Source: Providencia alcalifaciens (GTDB lineage Bacteria; Pseudomonadota; Gammaproteobacteria; Enterobacterales; Enterobacteriaceae). From it: a stretch of 64,000 nt of DNA. A program made the position numbers and the translations under genes. Position 1 is the first letter of the stretch; each line of letters starts with the position of its first letter. Location of the stretch: contig JAOQNJ010000001.1 of NCBI GenBank assembly GCA_025961275.1, positions 3,989,353 through 4,053,352 of the forward strand, written 5' to 3'. Under the pieces are notes generated by a model that was not told the origin of the DNA, made no database searches, and saw nothing but the letters and a program-made list of their open reading frames with translations. Below, one piece after another: positions 1-9,921 of this stretch.

Positions 1-1
1 T

Positions 2-682
2 AAAGATTCGACAATTAAAGAAATTATTTTCGATATGTATAAATATGCTGATGCATTGACAATGTCCGCGAAGAAAGATCCGTTGTTAAATATCGGTGGC
101 TTGGTTGCAATTCGAAATGATGAAAATATTTTTACATTAGCAAGACAGCGTTGCGTACCGATGGAAGGTTTCGTGACCTATGGTGGTTTAGCGGGCCGTG
201 ATATGGCAGCTATGGTACAAGGACTTGAAGAAGGTGCTGGTGAGGATTATCTACACTATCGTATCGGCCAAGTAAAATATTTAGGTGACCGTCTACGTGA
301 AGCGGGTATTCCTATTCAGTATCCTACTGGAGGTCATGCGGTATTTGTTGATTGCAAGAAGCTTGTTCCACAAATTCCAGGAGATCAATTCCCTGCCCAA
401 GCGGTAATTAATGCACTTTATCTTGAGTCAGGTGTTCGTGCAGTTGAGATTGGTTCATTCTTATTAGGTCGTGATCCGGAAACAGGTAAACAAAAACACG
501 CGGATATGGAATTTATGCGCTTAACTATCGCAAGGCGTGTATATACCAATGATCATATGGACTATATTGCAGATGCGTTAATTGGTCTTAAAGATAAGTT
601 TGCTACTCTGAAAGGGCTTGATTTTGAATACGAGCCGCCAGTATTAAGACACTTTACGGCTAGATTAAAACCCATCAAATAA
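2..682 (+). CDS. tnaA: Tryptophanase, C-terminal part (5' end outside window)
   Basis: PLP enzyme cleaving L-tryptophan to indole, pyruvate and ammonia. The reading frame is open from base 2, so roughly the first half of a ~467-residue protein lies upstream of the window. The motif TMSAKKD near codons 59-79 carries the PLP-binding lysine of the tryptophanase/tyrosine phenol-lyase family. The rest ([42 protein letters not shown]) matches my memory of Proteus vulgaris tryptophanase more closely than E. coli TnaA. TPL has different residues at the ERG/EIGSF position, so tryptophanase is preferred. It is followed by tnaB, as in other tna operons; the tnaC leader would lie upstream and is not visible. 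Confidence 0.96.
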   Translation, partial: KDSTIKEIIFDMYKYADALTMSAKKDPLLNIGGLVAIRNDENIFTLARQRCVPMEGFVTYGGLAGRDMAAMVQGLEEGAGEDYLHYRIGQVKYLGDRLREAGIPIQYPTGGHAVFVDCKKLVPQIPGDQFPAQAVINALYLESGVRAVEIGSFLLGRDPETGKQKHADMEFMRLTIARRVYTNDHMDYIADALIGLKDKFATLKGLDFEYEPPVLRHFTARLKPIK

Positions 683-696
683 TAGGTAATACTTCG

Positions 697-719
697 GGTT
701 CCCGTGCAATGCGGGAACC
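697..719 (+). other. Intercistronic hairpin between tnaA and tnaB
   Basis: GGTTCCCG pairs with CGGGAACC around a 7-nt loop, 15 nt after the tnaA stop and about 28 nt before tnaB. There is no proper U-run, so I read it as an mRNA-stability or partial-attenuation hairpin within the operon, not as a full terminator. Confidence 0.6.
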
Positions 720-747
720 TTATCCTTAAGCTTTTAAGGTGAATACC

Positions 748-1995
748 ATGAATAATTCAGCAGCAAAGAAGGAACCCTCCATTCTGGTAGGGGGCTTCGT
801 GCTCGGTGGTGCAATGATAGGGGCTGGAATGTTTAGCTTGCCCACTATAATGGCAGGAGCATGGTTTATTAACTCAGTTATTATTCTATTAGTTGTTTGT
901 TTTTTTATGTTTCATTCAGGAATATATATTCTTGAATGTATTTCAAAATATGGTTCAGGAACTAATTATTTTTTTATTTCAAAAGAACTATTACCTAAAT
1001 GGGCTTGTTATATTGCTAATGCAACATTAATTTTTGTTTTATATATTTTAATTTATGCCTATATATCAGCAGCAGGGTCTGTTATCAAGGAAGCTGCTAT
1101 CATTTATGGTTTTGATATTAATTTAAGATTAATCTTTGTTACCTTTACTTTAATATTAGGTGCCTGTATTTGGTCGAGTGGTATTGGTGCTAGTCGCTTA
1201 ACATCAATATTCTTATTGATCAAAATCGTATTATTTTTTTTAGCTTTTTTTGGTTTGTTTCTTATCGTTGAAATGGATTTGCTGATAACCTCACCTGTTG
1301 AAGGTGGTCAAGCATCATTAATACCTTTTGTTTTTATTATTATTCCTTACGCTATCACTTCCTTTGGTTATCATGGCAATGTTTGCAGCCTTTATAAGTT
1401 GTATCATGAAAATGAAAGAAAAGTAGTGAAAAGCTGTGTGATTGGTTGTTTGCTAGCGTTAGTCCTTTATTTTTTATGGATATTGGGCACGATGGGTAAT
1501 CTTCCACGAGCTGAGTTTTTAAACATTATCAACAAAGGCGGTAACTTAGATGCATTTATAGAATCATTGTACGCAGTACTTAATAGTAAGCACCTTGCAA
1601 CATTCTTATTATGGTTTTCAATCAGTGCTGTATTCTGTTCATTCTTGGGGGTTGCAATAGGCCTATTCGACTATATTTTGGCATCTTTGAAGTTTCAAGA
1701 TAATAGTTCAGGCCGTATGAAATCTGCCTTGCTATGTTTTTTACCGCCATTACTATTTTGTATATTATTCCCTAATGGTTTTTTAATTGCGATTGCATAT
1801 GCAGGGATGGCAGCTTGTGTCTGGGCAATTATTTGCCCTGCGGTGATGGTACTGAAAGTAAGAGAACGTTTTCCTGAATCAACCTTTAAGGTATGGGGAG
1901 GTAAAGGGCTGATATATGCAGTTATTACATTCGGCGTTATTGGCATTACTTGTCAGTTGCTTGCCCAACTGAATTTACTACCGATATATCGTTAA
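748..1995 (+). CDS. tnaB: Low-affinity tryptophan permease TnaB
   Basis: Inner-membrane tryptophan importer of the aromatic amino acid permease (HAAAP) family, supplying substrate to TnaA. The 415-residue protein has about 11 hydrophobic segments and the N-terminal signature GGFVLGGAMIGAGMFSLPT. I chose the ATG at 748 because AAGGTG lies just upstream; a GTG three codons earlier overlaps that ribosome binding site. The length equals E. coli TnaB. Family members Mtr and TyrP are alternatives by sequence, but position behind tnaA decides for TnaB. Confidence 0.93.
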   Translation: MNNSAAKKEPSILVGGFVLGGAMIGAGMFSLPTIMAGAWFINSVIILLVVCFFMFHSGIYILECISKYGSGTNYFFISKELLPKWACYIANATLIFVLYILIYAYISAAGSVIKEAAIIYGFDINLRLIFVTFTLILGACIWSSGIGASRLTSIFLLIKIVLFFLAFFGLFLIVEMDLLITSPVEGGQASLIPFVFIIIPYAITSFGYHGNVCSLYKLYHENERKVVKSCVIGCLLALVLYFLWILGTMGNLPRAEFLNIINKGGNLDAFIESLYAVLNSKHLATFLLWFSISAVFCSFLGVAIGLFDYILASLKFQDNSSGRMKSALLCFLPPLLFCILFPNGFLIAIAYAGMAACVWAIICPAVMVLKVRERFPESTFKVWGGKGLIYAVITFGVIGITCQLLAQLNLLPIYR

Positions 1996-2070
1996 TATTA
2001 AGACTGTTGCTAAGTTATACATAAATGTTCCCTTCATACAACTTAAAGTATCACAACTTAAATTATCGAA

Positions 2071-2099
2071 GGTACGGTAAAATATTGCTGTACCTTTTT
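2071..2099 (+). terminator. Rho-independent terminator of the tna operon
   Basis: GGTACGGTAA pairs with TTGCTGTACC (10 pairs, two G-U wobbles) around a 4-nt loop and is followed by TTTTT. It lies about 75 nt after the tnaB stop. Confidence 0.75.
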
Positions 2100-2555
2100 A
2101 GCTATGCTCGTGTTGATAAGTCTATTGAGTGGGATCGTGCTAATAGTGATAAGTATCAAATTCGGGATAAAATATCTTGAATATTACCTATCGTCGATGT
2201 AAAAAACTTAATATCTATCAGTGATAATAAATATAAGTATTTTCTATTTTTTTTGTTTAGATCTTCAAGATAGGGACATTTTATTCAATTTTTCATGTCG
2301 AGAATGCTATGTAGGGTTCAATAGTGAGTTACATCGAGGTTGTTTAATAAAGCTGTGTGAAGTTGCCTGCAAAAGATAAAAAGGTTATTTAGCCTTCCTT
2401 TCTCCAGTATAGTTTCACACTTTCACATTCGATTGTTGATGAAGATAGAAATCAATATATGAAACAATGTATCGAATTACGCTAATAAGAGGTAAGTGTG
2501 ACTGAGAAAGGTACCCACAAAGCCAAAGTAGAGATTGAAGATGATTTAACACAAC
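2100..2555. other. AT-rich spacer between tnaB and fis, no recognised gene
   Basis: I see no convincing gene. A 32-codon ORF at 2104-2202 (+) would encode a very hydrophobic peptide but has no ribosome binding site and directly follows a terminator. A 24-codon GTG ORF at 2498-2572 (+) has AAGAGG upstream but runs into the fis terminator. Either could be a relic of a lost gene; in E. coli yhdJ follows fis. Confidence 0.4.
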
Positions 2556-2586
2556 AAAAAAGCACTTTCTGAAAAACAGAAAGTGC
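2556..2586 (-). terminator. Terminator of the dusB-fis operon
   Basis: On the minus strand GCACTTTCTG pairs perfectly with CAGAAAGTGC around a 5-nt loop, followed by six U residues. It starts about 30 nt after the fis stop codon. Confidence 0.88.
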
Positions 2587-2616
2587 CTTTAAAAACAGCA
2601 TACTACTGGACTAGGA

Positions 2617-2913
2617 TCAGTTCATGCCGTATTTTTTCAGTTTCTTACGCAGAGTACCGCGGTTGATACCCATCATAAGGGCTGCACGGGTCTGGTTTCC
2701 ACGGGTATATTGCATAACCATGTCCAACAATGGCTGCTCTACCTCAGCCAATACCAGCTCATATAAATCGTTAACATCTTGATTATTTAATTGAGCAAAA
2801 TAGTTCTTCAGTGCTTGCTTAACTGAATCACGCAACGGTTTTTGAGTTACTTGATCTTGTGAATTTACAGTAGCAACGGTTAGTACGTCAGAATTTACGC
2901 GTTGTTCGAACAT
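2617..2913 (-). CDS. fis: Nucleoid-associated regulator Fis
   Basis: DNA-bending factor for inversion stimulation, which activates rRNA promoters and organises the nucleoid in early exponential growth. The 98 residues equal the E. coli length. The C-terminal helix-turn-helix reads [19 protein letters not shown] and ends KKLKKYGMN. It is the second gene of the dusB-fis operon, 24 nt behind dusB, and a strong terminator follows. Confidence 0.98.
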   Translation of the reverse strand: MFEQRVNSDVLTVATVNSQDQVTQKPLRDSVKQALKNYFAQLNNQDVNDLYELVLAEVEQPLLDMVMQYTRGNQTRAALMMGINRGTLRKKLKKYGMN

Positions 2914-2937
2914 AGTTCTGTCAGCTCTTATCTTTAT

Positions 2938-3903
2938 TTACGCAATGTATTCAAAAAATGCTTCCAATACCTCCAGCTGTTCGCTGGCATCCTCTATGGC
3001 ATTGAATGAGCGCCTAAACTGGTCATCAGGTGCATGCTCCTGTAAATACCAAGAGACATGTTTGCGCGCTATACGGGCTCCTTTGCCTTGACCATAAAAG
3101 TCGTGCAACTCCTGTACGTGCGCTATCATAATGCGCTTCACCTCTGCCATTGGCATTGGTGACAACATTTCACCTGTGTCCAGATAATGCTGGATTTCCC
3201 GAAAGATCCAAGGTCTTCCCTGAGCCGCTCTTCCTATCATCAGGGCATCTGCCCCTGTGTAATCTAAGACAGCTCTGGCTTTAAGCGGGTCAGTAATATC
3301 ACCATTGGCAATAACCGGAATGGTAACAGTCTGCTTAACTGCCCGTATGTTGTCATACTCAGCTTCACCATTAAACAAACAAGCTCGAGTCCTGCCGTGA
3401 ATAGTCAGCGCTTGAATACCACAATCTTCGGCCAATTTGGCAATTTCTATACAGTTTCGTTCTTCAGGTGACCAACCTGTGCGGATCTTCAGTGTTACAG
3501 GAACATCAACTGCTTTAACCACTGTTGACAGGATAGACTGCACCAAGTCGGGATAACGCAGCAGAGCTGAGCCTGCAAGCTTACGATTCACTTTCTTAGC
3601 TGGACAGCCCATATTGATATCAATGATTTGAGCACCACTCTCAACATTAATTTGAGCAGCGGCAGCCATTTCATCGGGATCATTGCCAGCTATTTGAACG
3701 GAACGAACCCCCGGTTCATCGCGATGGACCATTCTGAGTCTTGATTTGTCTGTCTTCCAAACCTGAGGGTTAGAAGAAAGCATCTCTGATACTGTCATCC
3801 CAGCACCCATGTCATAACAGAGTGACCGAAAAGGTCTATCTGTAATGCCTGCCATGGGGGCAGCAATAAGACAGTTTCGCAACTGATATTGTCCGATTCG
3901 CAT
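2938..3903 (-). CDS. dusB: tRNA-dihydrouridine synthase B
   Basis: FMN/NADPH enzyme that reduces uridine to dihydrouridine in tRNA. It is a TIM-barrel protein with the catalytic cysteine in [20 protein letters not shown] and the substrate loop [11 protein letters not shown] chose the ATG at 3903 ([10 protein letters not shown]), which gives 321 residues as in E. coli. A longer in-frame extension to 3975 would begin upstream of the recognisable promoter and is rejected. First gene of the dusB-fis operon. Confidence 0.97.
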   Translation of the reverse strand: MRIGQYQLRNCLIAAPMAGITDRPFRSLCYDMGAGMTVSEMLSSNPQVWKTDKSRLRMVHRDEPGVRSVQIAGNDPDEMAAAAQINVESGAQIIDINMGCPAKKVNRKLAGSALLRYPDLVQSILSTVVKAVDVPVTLKIRTGWSPEERNCIEIAKLAEDCGIQALTIHGRTRACLFNGEAEYDNIRAVKQTVTIPVIANGDITDPLKARAVLDYTGADALMIGRAAQGRPWIFREIQHYLDTGEMLSPMPMAEVKRIMIAHVQELHDFYGQGKGARIARKHVSWYLQEHAPDDQFRRSFNAIEDASEQLEVLEAFFEYIA

Positions 3904-3933
3904 AACTAAAGGGGGCCATACTGTGACTGCAAG

Positions 3934-3969
3934 GGCGCGTATATTACGCATTTTTTCCAAGATATGAAA
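3934..3969 (-). promoter_or_regulatory. dusB-fis promoter
   Basis: On the minus strand TTTCAT (3964-3969) and TAATAT (3941-3946) are separated by 17 nt, followed by a GC-rich discriminator ACGCGCCC. This closely resembles the E. coli dusB-fis promoter as I remember it. A GC-rich discriminator is the known basis of its stringent and growth-phase control. The predicted start near 3934 gives a leader of about 31 nt. Confidence 0.82.
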
Positions 3970-3975
3970 GGACAA

Positions 3976-4218
3976 ACTTTGAGCAAACTGTTATTTATTA
4001 CTAAATTTTTTATCTTGATTTTTTTTAAAATCAATAATTAGTTATATATAACAATTAATTAAGTGAATTTTTATCAATTCACAAAAATCGCTATCAGCCT
4101 GTTCAAATCTTAAGCAGGATAGAATGCCACCAGCAGTTGAACAATATTTGAGCTATAAGATAATCTATTCCTGCACGAATTTCAAAGAAATTATTGTCTG
4201 ATTTTTATCATAAAGCTG
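3976..4218 (-). other. AT-rich region upstream of the fis promoter
   Basis: No gene is seen. Long A/T runs (for example 4016-4075) make bent DNA plausible. In E. coli this position holds Fis and IHF sites that autoregulate the operon; I cannot define individual sites here. Confidence 0.4.
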
Positions 4219-5103
4219 TCAATAACGCTTGACACCCGTGATACGACACCATTCCTCTTTCTCTGCGATAGGGTCTATTTCAAATAATCCACTGTATGCA
4301 TCAGCGACGCCTTCAGCCTGAGTTGCCAATACACCCGAAAGCCCTAATAGCCCACCTGATTTTGGTAGCACACTAATCATCGGTGCAAGTTCTCTCAAAG
4401 GCCCAGCTAAGATATTAGCAACCACCACATCAGCTTGTAGCTCTTCTGGTTGGTCTTTTGCTAGGTAGAGGGATAAATGCTCTGAGACACCGTTACGTTC
4501 AGCATTATCACGACTAGCTGTAATCGCTTGTGGATCAATATCGATCCCGATCGCTTTTACAGCGCCTAATTTTAGCGCTGCGATCGCGAGAATACCGGAT
4601 CCACAACCAAAATCGATAACTGTTTTACCTTCAAGATCAATACCATCTAACCACTCTAAACATAATGATGTCGTTGGGTGAGTACCTGTACCGAAGGCTA
4701 AGCCAGGATCTAACATCACATTGACAGCCATTGGATCAGGTACATCATGCCAGCTTGGGCAGATCCATAGGCGCTCACCGAAACGCATTGGGTGGAAGTT
4801 ATCCATCCACTCTCTTTCCCAGTCTTTATCTTCTATCTGCTCGATTTTATGGATAAAACCTTTTGTGAGAAGAGACGAGTTTTCTAATTGCGCGATGACC
4901 ATTTTCATATCAGTTTCAGCATCATATAGGCCGATAACATCCGTATCACCCCATAGGCGAGTTTCCCCAGGTAATGGTTCAAATACAGGGGTATCATGGC
5001 TATCTTGAAATGTGACGGAAACCGAGCCACTTTCAATAAGTTCATCGCCAAGTGCTTCTGCTTGCTGGCCTGTTGAGTTAAGTCTTAATTGTATCCAAGG
5101 CAT
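4219..5103 (-). CDS. prmA: Ribosomal protein L11 methyltransferase
   Basis: SAM-dependent methyltransferase that trimethylates L11. The 294-residue protein has an N-terminal L11-binding domain (MPWIQLRLN start), then the class I SAM motif [20 protein letters not shown], and the post-motif [10 protein letters not shown] typical of PrmA. Length matches E. coli (293). It lies between panF and dusB as in E. coli, separated from panF by an R1 repeat. Confidence 0.97.
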   Translation of the reverse strand: MPWIQLRLNSTGQQAEALGDELIESGSVSVTFQDSHDTPVFEPLPGETRLWGDTDVIGLYDAETDMKMVIAQLENSSLLTKGFIHKIEQIEDKDWEREWMDNFHPMRFGERLWICPSWHDVPDPMAVNVMLDPGLAFGTGTHPTTSLCLEWLDGIDLEGKTVIDFGCGSGILAIAALKLGAVKAIGIDIDPQAITASRDNAERNGVSEHLSLYLAKDQPEELQADVVVANILAGPLRELAPMISVLPKSGGLLGLSGVLATQAEGVADAYSGLFEIDPIAEKEEWCRITGVKRY

Positions 5104-5119
5104 AGTATTTTCTCTATAT

Positions 5120-5236
5120 CGTCATATTTCGAGACACATCGTTGCTAGCTACTCTGTGCTTCCCTAGTTACCGACAAATGTCGAAGCCTAGGGATAGGGC
5201 AGTTTACCACTGAGATGCAACTCAAATTATTTTGAG
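5120..5236. repeat. R1 (ERIC-like) repeat between prmA and panF
   Basis: The ends CGTCATATTTCGAG and GATGCAACTCAAATTATTTTGAG match other R1 copies, and the centre keeps CCCTAG...CCTAGGGAT. It is diverged. Its right end overlaps the 3' end of panF and contains that gene's stop codon. Confidence 0.75.
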
Positions 5237-6690
5237 TAAGTCGTTAGTTCATTTGGCGCCGATTGTACTGGATTTTTACCGAAAAGATTACCAATAAAAA
5301 AGGCAATAAAGCTCAAGAGTAGTGATGGAACGATGGCATGGAATCCCATAATTTCTATCTTGAACGATGCTAGCAATGCATAAATAACACCACCAACCAC
5401 CATTCCGCTGATTGCTCCTTTGCTATTTGCTTTTTCCCAATACAAGCCTAAGACTAGTGGCCATAGGAATACAGCTTCTAGACCGCCAAATGCTAATAAA
5501 TTGAGCCAGATGATCATTTGTGGAGGATCCCAAGCAGCGATAAGTAGCAGTACACCCAATACCAATGTTGAATAACTTGAGATGCGCGCAAGTTTCTTCT
5601 CATTTTTAATCGCTGTAGGGACAGAATTTAAATAGATATCTTTGACGATTGTCGCTGAAGATTGTAGTAATTGAGCATTTATCGTTGACATAATCGCAGC
5701 CATTGGTGCTGCTAAGAAGATACCTGCCGCAAAAGGTGGCAGCACTTGCACCATCAGCGTTGGGATCACTTGGTCAGGAATTGTTAAATCAGGTAAAATT
5801 GCGCGGCCTAATGCACCCGCTAAATGCATACCAAACATAAGGATGACCATAACGATCGTACCAAGGATAATACCTCGATGAACGGCTTTACTGTCTTTAT
5901 AAGAGATACAGCGTACCGCGGTATGGGGTAATCCAATAACCCCAAAGCAAACTAAAATCCAAAAAGAAGCAAGGAAAGGACCACTCAGAATATCATCAGC
6001 GCCTTCTACAGAAACCAATTTCGGGTCAATGGCATGAATTTTCTCTACTGCAGCACCAAGCCCGCCAGCGTGATAGATAACTGCGATTAGCAAGATAACT
6101 GTCCCTAACAGCATAACTAGCCCTTGTAATGCATCGTTTAGAACGCTAGCACGAAAGCCACCAATCGATGTATATAGGGCGATAGAGACGCCAAAAATTA
6201 TCAAGCCGTAGGAGTAAGGAATACCTGCTGCGGTTTCTAGTAAACGAGCTCCTCCAATAAACTGTACTGTCATTGCACCAAAAAAAGCAACTAATAAGCT
6301 GATACTTGCGAACCAAACAAGAAAGCGACTTTGATAACGGGCATAGAGCATGTCATTAAGCGTCACAGCGTTATAACGACGCGCTAAGATGGCAAATTTT
6401 TTCCCAAGCACTCCGAGAGAGAGCCAGATTGCTGGGAGTTGGATCATGGCAAGTAATACCCATCCAAGTCCATATTTGTAAGCAGCGCCTGGACCACCAA
6501 TAAAGGAGCTGGCACTCACATAGGTAGCGGTGATAGTCATGGCTAGCACAAAGCCGCCCATCGAACGATTACCTAGGAAATATTCATTAAGAAATTCCCC
6601 CTTTGTACGCTTGCGATAAGCATACACAGATAGCAAAAAAACTAATCCTAGATAGCCAATAAGAGGTAGGAGAACTTCAGCTTGCATCAT
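5227..6690 (-). CDS. panF: Sodium/pantothenate symporter
   Basis: Na+-coupled pantothenate importer of the sodium:solute symporter family in the inner membrane. The 487-residue protein has about 13 hydrophobic segments and conserved blocks such as EYFLGNRSMGGFVLA, SSFIGGPGAAYKYGLGWV and CISYKDSKAVHRG. It overlaps yhdT by 14 nt, as in E. coli, so the two are coupled. Two adjacent ATG codons can serve as start. The stop codon lies inside an R1 repeat end. Confidence 0.96.
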   Translation of the reverse strand: MMQAEVLLPLIGYLGLVFLLSVYAYRKRTKGEFLNEYFLGNRSMGGFVLAMTITATYVSASSFIGGPGAAYKYGLGWVLLAMIQLPAIWLSLGVLGKKFAILARRYNAVTLNDMLYARYQSRFLVWFASISLLVAFFGAMTVQFIGGARLLETAAGIPYSYGLIIFGVSIALYTSIGGFRASVLNDALQGLVMLLGTVILLIAVIYHAGGLGAAVEKIHAIDPKLVSVEGADDILSGPFLASFWILVCFGVIGLPHTAVRCISYKDSKAVHRGIILGTIVMVILMFGMHLAGALGRAILPDLTIPDQVIPTLMVQVLPPFAAGIFLAAPMAAIMSTINAQLLQSSATIVKDIYLNSVPTAIKNEKKLARISSYSTLVLGVLLLIAAWDPPQMIIWLNLLAFGGLEAVFLWPLVLGLYWEKANSKGAISGMVVGGVIYALLASFKIEIMGFHAIVPSLLLSFIAFFIGNLFGKNPVQSAPNELTTYSK

Positions 6691-6919
6691 TATCCTCCAG
6701 CGAAATATCTTTAAATACGATTTTAACCATCATGATGCACAATAAAATGAAAATGATAGGTAGGATTAGGCATGACCATTCAAACCATAATGGAAGGCCA
6801 GTAATACCGATAACATTACTAGGAAGGTATGCACAAATTATCCAACCCACTAAATAGGCGAGAGTGAGATAAAGAGACCAACGAGCTTCCTTGTTTGACT
6901 GAAGAAAACGCTTATCCAT
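6677..6919 (-). CDS. yhdT: YhdT family membrane protein
   Basis: An 80-residue inner-membrane protein with two hydrophobic segments, the same length as E. coli YhdT and sharing KEARW near the N-terminus and DI.LED near the end. Function is unknown. It overlaps panF by 14 nt, implying a link with pantothenate uptake. AGGAGG-like sequence precedes the start. Confidence 0.9.
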   Translation of the reverse strand: MDKRFLQSNKEARWSLYLTLAYLVGWIICAYLPSNVIGITGLPLWFEWSCLILPIIFILLCIMMVKIVFKDISLEDNDAS

Positions 6920-7128
6920 ACGTATTTCCTCCTCATGAAAATAAAAATAATCAGGGATTGTACGATAATCCTTGGGAGGTGTGTAAAAAAAGCGACAAGA
7001 GATGGATGAAAACTAAGTTCATCGGTAAATCAGACTGCCAACATAGTGGATAATCTGATTGATATCGCAAATAATTTGGGGAGTTTAACGTCAACAACCA
7101 ATCAACTTTAAATATGATGAGTATATTT

Positions 7129-7425
7129 TCATATGAGCAAATGAATAATTAACAGGATAGACATACTAAGGATAACGATGGCAGTGATATAGAGAAAGAG
7201 CGCATTATCAATTTTAAGACCATTATTTTTATAGGCCGTAGAAATAGATCTTTTGAAGCTAATCGTACACAACAGTAGAATAGCTATCGTTGAGCCTGTG
7301 AGCATTAGCCATGAAGAATCTAACAAACCTAATCGTAAAAATAAGATAGCGTTAATGCCCAGCAAGAGTAATGTTCGACTCCAAGCTTGCTGTGTTCTTT
7401 CGGGTTGTAGTCCGGGATCGCGCAT
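7129..7425 (-). CDS. DUF202 membrane protein, YidG-like
   Basis: A 98-residue protein whose N-terminus RDPGLQPERTQQAWSRTLL is the DUF202 signature as in E. coli YidG, followed by three hydrophobic segments. Biochemical function is unknown. It starts 9 nt after the YidH-like gene, so they form a two-gene unit. This pair is not between yhdT and accC in E. coli. Confidence 0.85.
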   Translation of the reverse strand: MRDPGLQPERTQQAWSRTLLLLGINAILFLRLGLLDSSWLMLTGSTIAILLLCTISFKRSISTAYKNNGLKIDNALFLYITAIVILSMSILLIIHLLI

Positions 7426-7434
7426 GAGATTTAT

Positions 7435-7791
7435 CTATAACAGGATGTATAAAAAGGAAATTAGTGCAATTGCGACAATGAATAAAGTCATCATTGTCAG
7501 AAAAGAGGTATATTGCAACGGCTCGTCTTTACGCATTGCTATTTCATTTTGTCGCCAGCGATACAGCGCCATGATAGAGGTTATTCCTCCTGCAGATGCA
7601 AGAAAAAGTGCCAATATTGTTTTGACCCAAGGTTGAGCCGTATCATGTAGGAGCTGTTCAATCGCAATTGCGCCCGCTAACAAGGCGAGTGCTGTTCTTA
7701 TCCATGCGAGAAAAGTTCTTTCATTTGCTAATGAAAACCGATAATCCGGGGTTTTTCCAATCTTTTTCCATTTTTCACTGTTAAAAGACAT
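7435..7791 (-). CDS. DUF202 membrane protein, YidH-like
   Basis: A 118-residue inner-membrane protein with the YidH signature PDYRFSLANERTFLAWIRTALA and three hydrophobic segments. Function unknown. The ATG at 7791 has AAGGTGG eight bases upstream; a GTG four codons earlier overlaps that site. It forms a pair with the YidG-like gene and is cut off from accBC by a terminator. Confidence 0.87.
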   Translation of the reverse strand: MSFNSEKWKKIGKTPDYRFSLANERTFLAWIRTALALLAGAIAIEQLLHDTAQPWVKTILALFLASAGGITSIMALYRWRQNEIAMRKDEPLQYTSFLTMMTLFIVAIALISFLYILL

Positions 7792-7889
7792 GGCTCTTTC
7801 CACCTTTTTGACTGTATTAATAAGGTAATCGATATTTTACTGATTCAATTAAATGTAATTTTAGTCATAACCATTAACGCTATGATCAG

Positions 7890-7925
7890 TTAAAAAAATA
7901 CCGGAAAGCAGGGCCTTCCGGTATT
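7890..7925 (-). terminator. Terminator of the accBC operon
   Basis: AATACCGGAA pairs perfectly with TTCCGGTATT around a 9-nt loop; on the minus strand it is followed by a run of U residues. It lies downstream of accC and upstream of the DUF202 pair, so the pair probably has its own promoter. Confidence 0.85.
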
Positions 7926-7942
7926 TAATGAATGAGATAATC

Positions 7943-8036
7943 CGTGATACTTCAAGTTGCAGGATGTCTATTGTAAATATCATTCAACATCTAGAATCAG
8001 CTGAACACCAACATACAACTCGAATTACTTTAGGTT
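7943..8036. repeat. R1 (ERIC-like) repeat relic downstream of accC
   Basis: Ends CGTGATACTTCAAGTTGCAGG and ACAACTCGAATTACTTTAGG are typical of R1, but the centre is diverged or replaced. Confidence 0.7.
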
Positions 8037-8051
8037 GAGAAATTCAGTAAA

Positions 8052-9398
8052 TTAATCCTGAATACCCAATTTTTTCTCCAAATAGTGGATGTTAGTACCA
8101 CCTTTTTCGAAGTTTTCATCATTCATGATCATTTGATGTAATTCAATGTTGGTTCTAATACCATCGATGATAAGTTCATTGAGTGCATTTTTCATGCGAG
8201 CAATAGCAATATCACGTGTTTCACCATAGGTGATCAGTTTGCCAATCATTGAGTCATAGTACGGAGGTACAGTGTAACCTGCGTAGATATGTGATTCCCA
8301 ACGAATACCAAAACCACCCGGAGAATGGAAACGAGTGATCTTTCCTGGACTTGGCAGGAAGGTTTTCGGGTCTTCAGCATTGATACGGCACTCAATAGCA
8401 TGGCCGCGAATAATCACTTCTTCTTGTGTGACTGATAATGGCAAGCCGGAAGCGATACGCAACTGCTCTTTAATCAAGTCAACGCCAGTGATCATCTCTG
8501 TAACTGGATGCTCAACCTGAATACGGGTGTTCATTTCAATAAAGAAGAACTCCCCGTTTTCATACAGGAATTCGAAAGTACCTGCACCACGATAGCCAAT
8601 TTCGATACAAGCCTTCGCACAGCGCTCACCAATGCTACGGCGAACTTCTGGAGTAATGCCGGGAGCGGGTGCCTCTTCGACGACTTTTTGGTGACGACGT
8701 TGCATGGAGCAATCACGCTCAGCCAAATAAATGGCGTTACCTTGGCCGTCAGCCATCACTTGAATTTCAACGTGACGTGGGTTTTCAAGGTATTTTTCCA
8801 TGTAAACCATATCATTGTTGAAAGCGGCTTTTGCTTCTGCACGAGTCAAATTAATCGATGACTCTAAATCTTTTTCATTGCGTACAACACGCATACCACG
8901 GCCACCGCCACCACCTGATGCTTTGATGATCACAGGGAAGCCGATACGTAATGCGATAGATTTGTTTTTATCGCTGTCGCTGCCCAATGGGCCATCGGAA
9001 CCTGGTACACAAGGTACACCGGCAAGTTTCATCGCTTCGATAGCCGAAACTTTGTCGCCCATTAGGCGGATGGTTTCAGCTTTTGGACCGATAAAAACAA
9101 AACCTGAACGTTCAACTTGTTCTGCAAAATCAGCATTTTCAGACAGGAAACCATATCCTGGGTGAATTGCTTGAGCGCCTGATATTTCTGCCGCAGAGAT
9201 AATCGCGGGAATATTTAAGTAGCTTTTTGCGGATGCTGCAGGACCGATACAAATAGTTTCGTCTGCCAGCAGCACGTGTTTTAAATCACTATCTGCCGTA
9301 GAGTGGACTGCTACAGTCTTGATGCCGAGTTCTTTACAGGCACGAAGAATACGTAGTGCGATCTCTCCACGGTTAGCAATGACAATTTTTTCCAGCAT
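8052..9398 (-). CDS. accC: Biotin carboxylase subunit of acetyl-CoA carboxylase
   Basis: ATP-dependent carboxylation of the biotin on AccB, the first half-reaction of fatty-acid synthesis. The 448-residue ATP-grasp protein has the glycine-rich loop [12 protein letters not shown], the block HVEIQVMAD, and the active-site motif [15 protein letters not shown]. Length is as in E. coli (449). It follows accB by 12 nt in the standard accBC operon. Confidence 0.98.
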   Translation of the reverse strand: MLEKIVIANRGEIALRILRACKELGIKTVAVHSTADSDLKHVLLADETICIGPAASAKSYLNIPAIISAAEISGAQAIHPGYGFLSENADFAEQVERSGFVFIGPKAETIRLMGDKVSAIEAMKLAGVPCVPGSDGPLGSDSDKNKSIALRIGFPVIIKASGGGGGRGMRVVRNEKDLESSINLTRAEAKAAFNNDMVYMEKYLENPRHVEIQVMADGQGNAIYLAERDCSMQRRHQKVVEEAPAPGITPEVRRSIGERCAKACIEIGYRGAGTFEFLYENGEFFFIEMNTRIQVEHPVTEMITGVDLIKEQLRIASGLPLSVTQEEVIIRGHAIECRINAEDPKTFLPSPGKITRFHSPGGFGIRWESHIYAGYTVPPYYDSMIGKLITYGETRDIAIARMKNALNELIIDGIRTNIELHQMIMNDENFEKGGTNIHYLEKKLGIQD

Positions 9399-9410
9399 GG
9401 AAACGCCTCG

Positions 9411-9875
9411 TTATTCGATAACAACCAACGGCTCGTCAAATTCTATTGCATCGCCGTTCTGTAACAGGATAGCTTTAACAACTCCTGCTTTATCTGCTTC
9501 GATTTGGTTCATCATTTTCATCGCTTCCACGATGCAAAGAGGATCACCTACGTTTACAGTCTGGCCGACTTCAACGAATGGTTTTGCTTCTGGACTTGGT
9601 GCACGGTAGAAAGTCCCGACCATAGGAGAGCGTACTTGATGACCTGAAATAGCAGCAGGTGCAACAGCAGGAGCTTCCTGAGCAGGTGCAACAGCATTCG
9701 CTAACGCAGGTTGCGGTGCTGGAGCAGAATAATACTGTTGTGGTGCTGCCATGACCTGAGAAGCAGCTGAAATACGACTGATACGTACTGACTCTTCACC
9801 TTCAGAAATTTCCAGTTCAGAAATGCCAGATTCTTCGACCAGCTCTATCAGCTTTTTAATTTTACGAATATCCAT
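9411..9875 (-). CDS. accB: Biotin carboxyl carrier protein
   Basis: Carrier of the biotin of acetyl-CoA carboxylase. The protein is 154 residues: an N-terminal [20 protein letters not shown] segment, an Ala/Pro-rich linker, and a C-terminal biotinyl domain with the modified lysine in [13 protein letters not shown]. First gene of accBC. The upstream region holds R1 repeats. Confidence 0.98.
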   Translation of the reverse strand: MDIRKIKKLIELVEESGISELEISEGEESVRISRISAASQVMAAPQQYYSAPAPQPALANAVAPAQEAPAVAPAAISGHQVRSPMVGTFYRAPSPEAKPFVEVGQTVNVGDPLCIVEAMKMMNQIEADKAGVVKAILLQNGDAIEFDEPLVVIE

Positions 9876-9921
9876 GGATATTATTCCGTACTCTTATAAT
9901 TGAATTTAAGTGATTTGTACT

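Noticed and set aside
2-682. Tyrosine phenol-lyase as identity of the partial first gene
   Set aside because: Residues at [12 protein letters not shown] and the neighbouring tnaB fit tryptophanase, not TPL.
2498-2572. 24-codon GTG ORF before the fis terminator
   Set aside because: It has an AAGAGG upstream, but its end is set by the terminator stem and it is too short to support without conservation data.
3904-3975. 24-codon N-terminal extension of dusB
   Set aside because: It begins upstream of the recognisable dusB-fis promoter and has no counterpart in the family.
8335-9609. Several long plus-strand ORFs opposite accC/accB
   Set aside because: They are shadows of the well-identified accC and accB genes.
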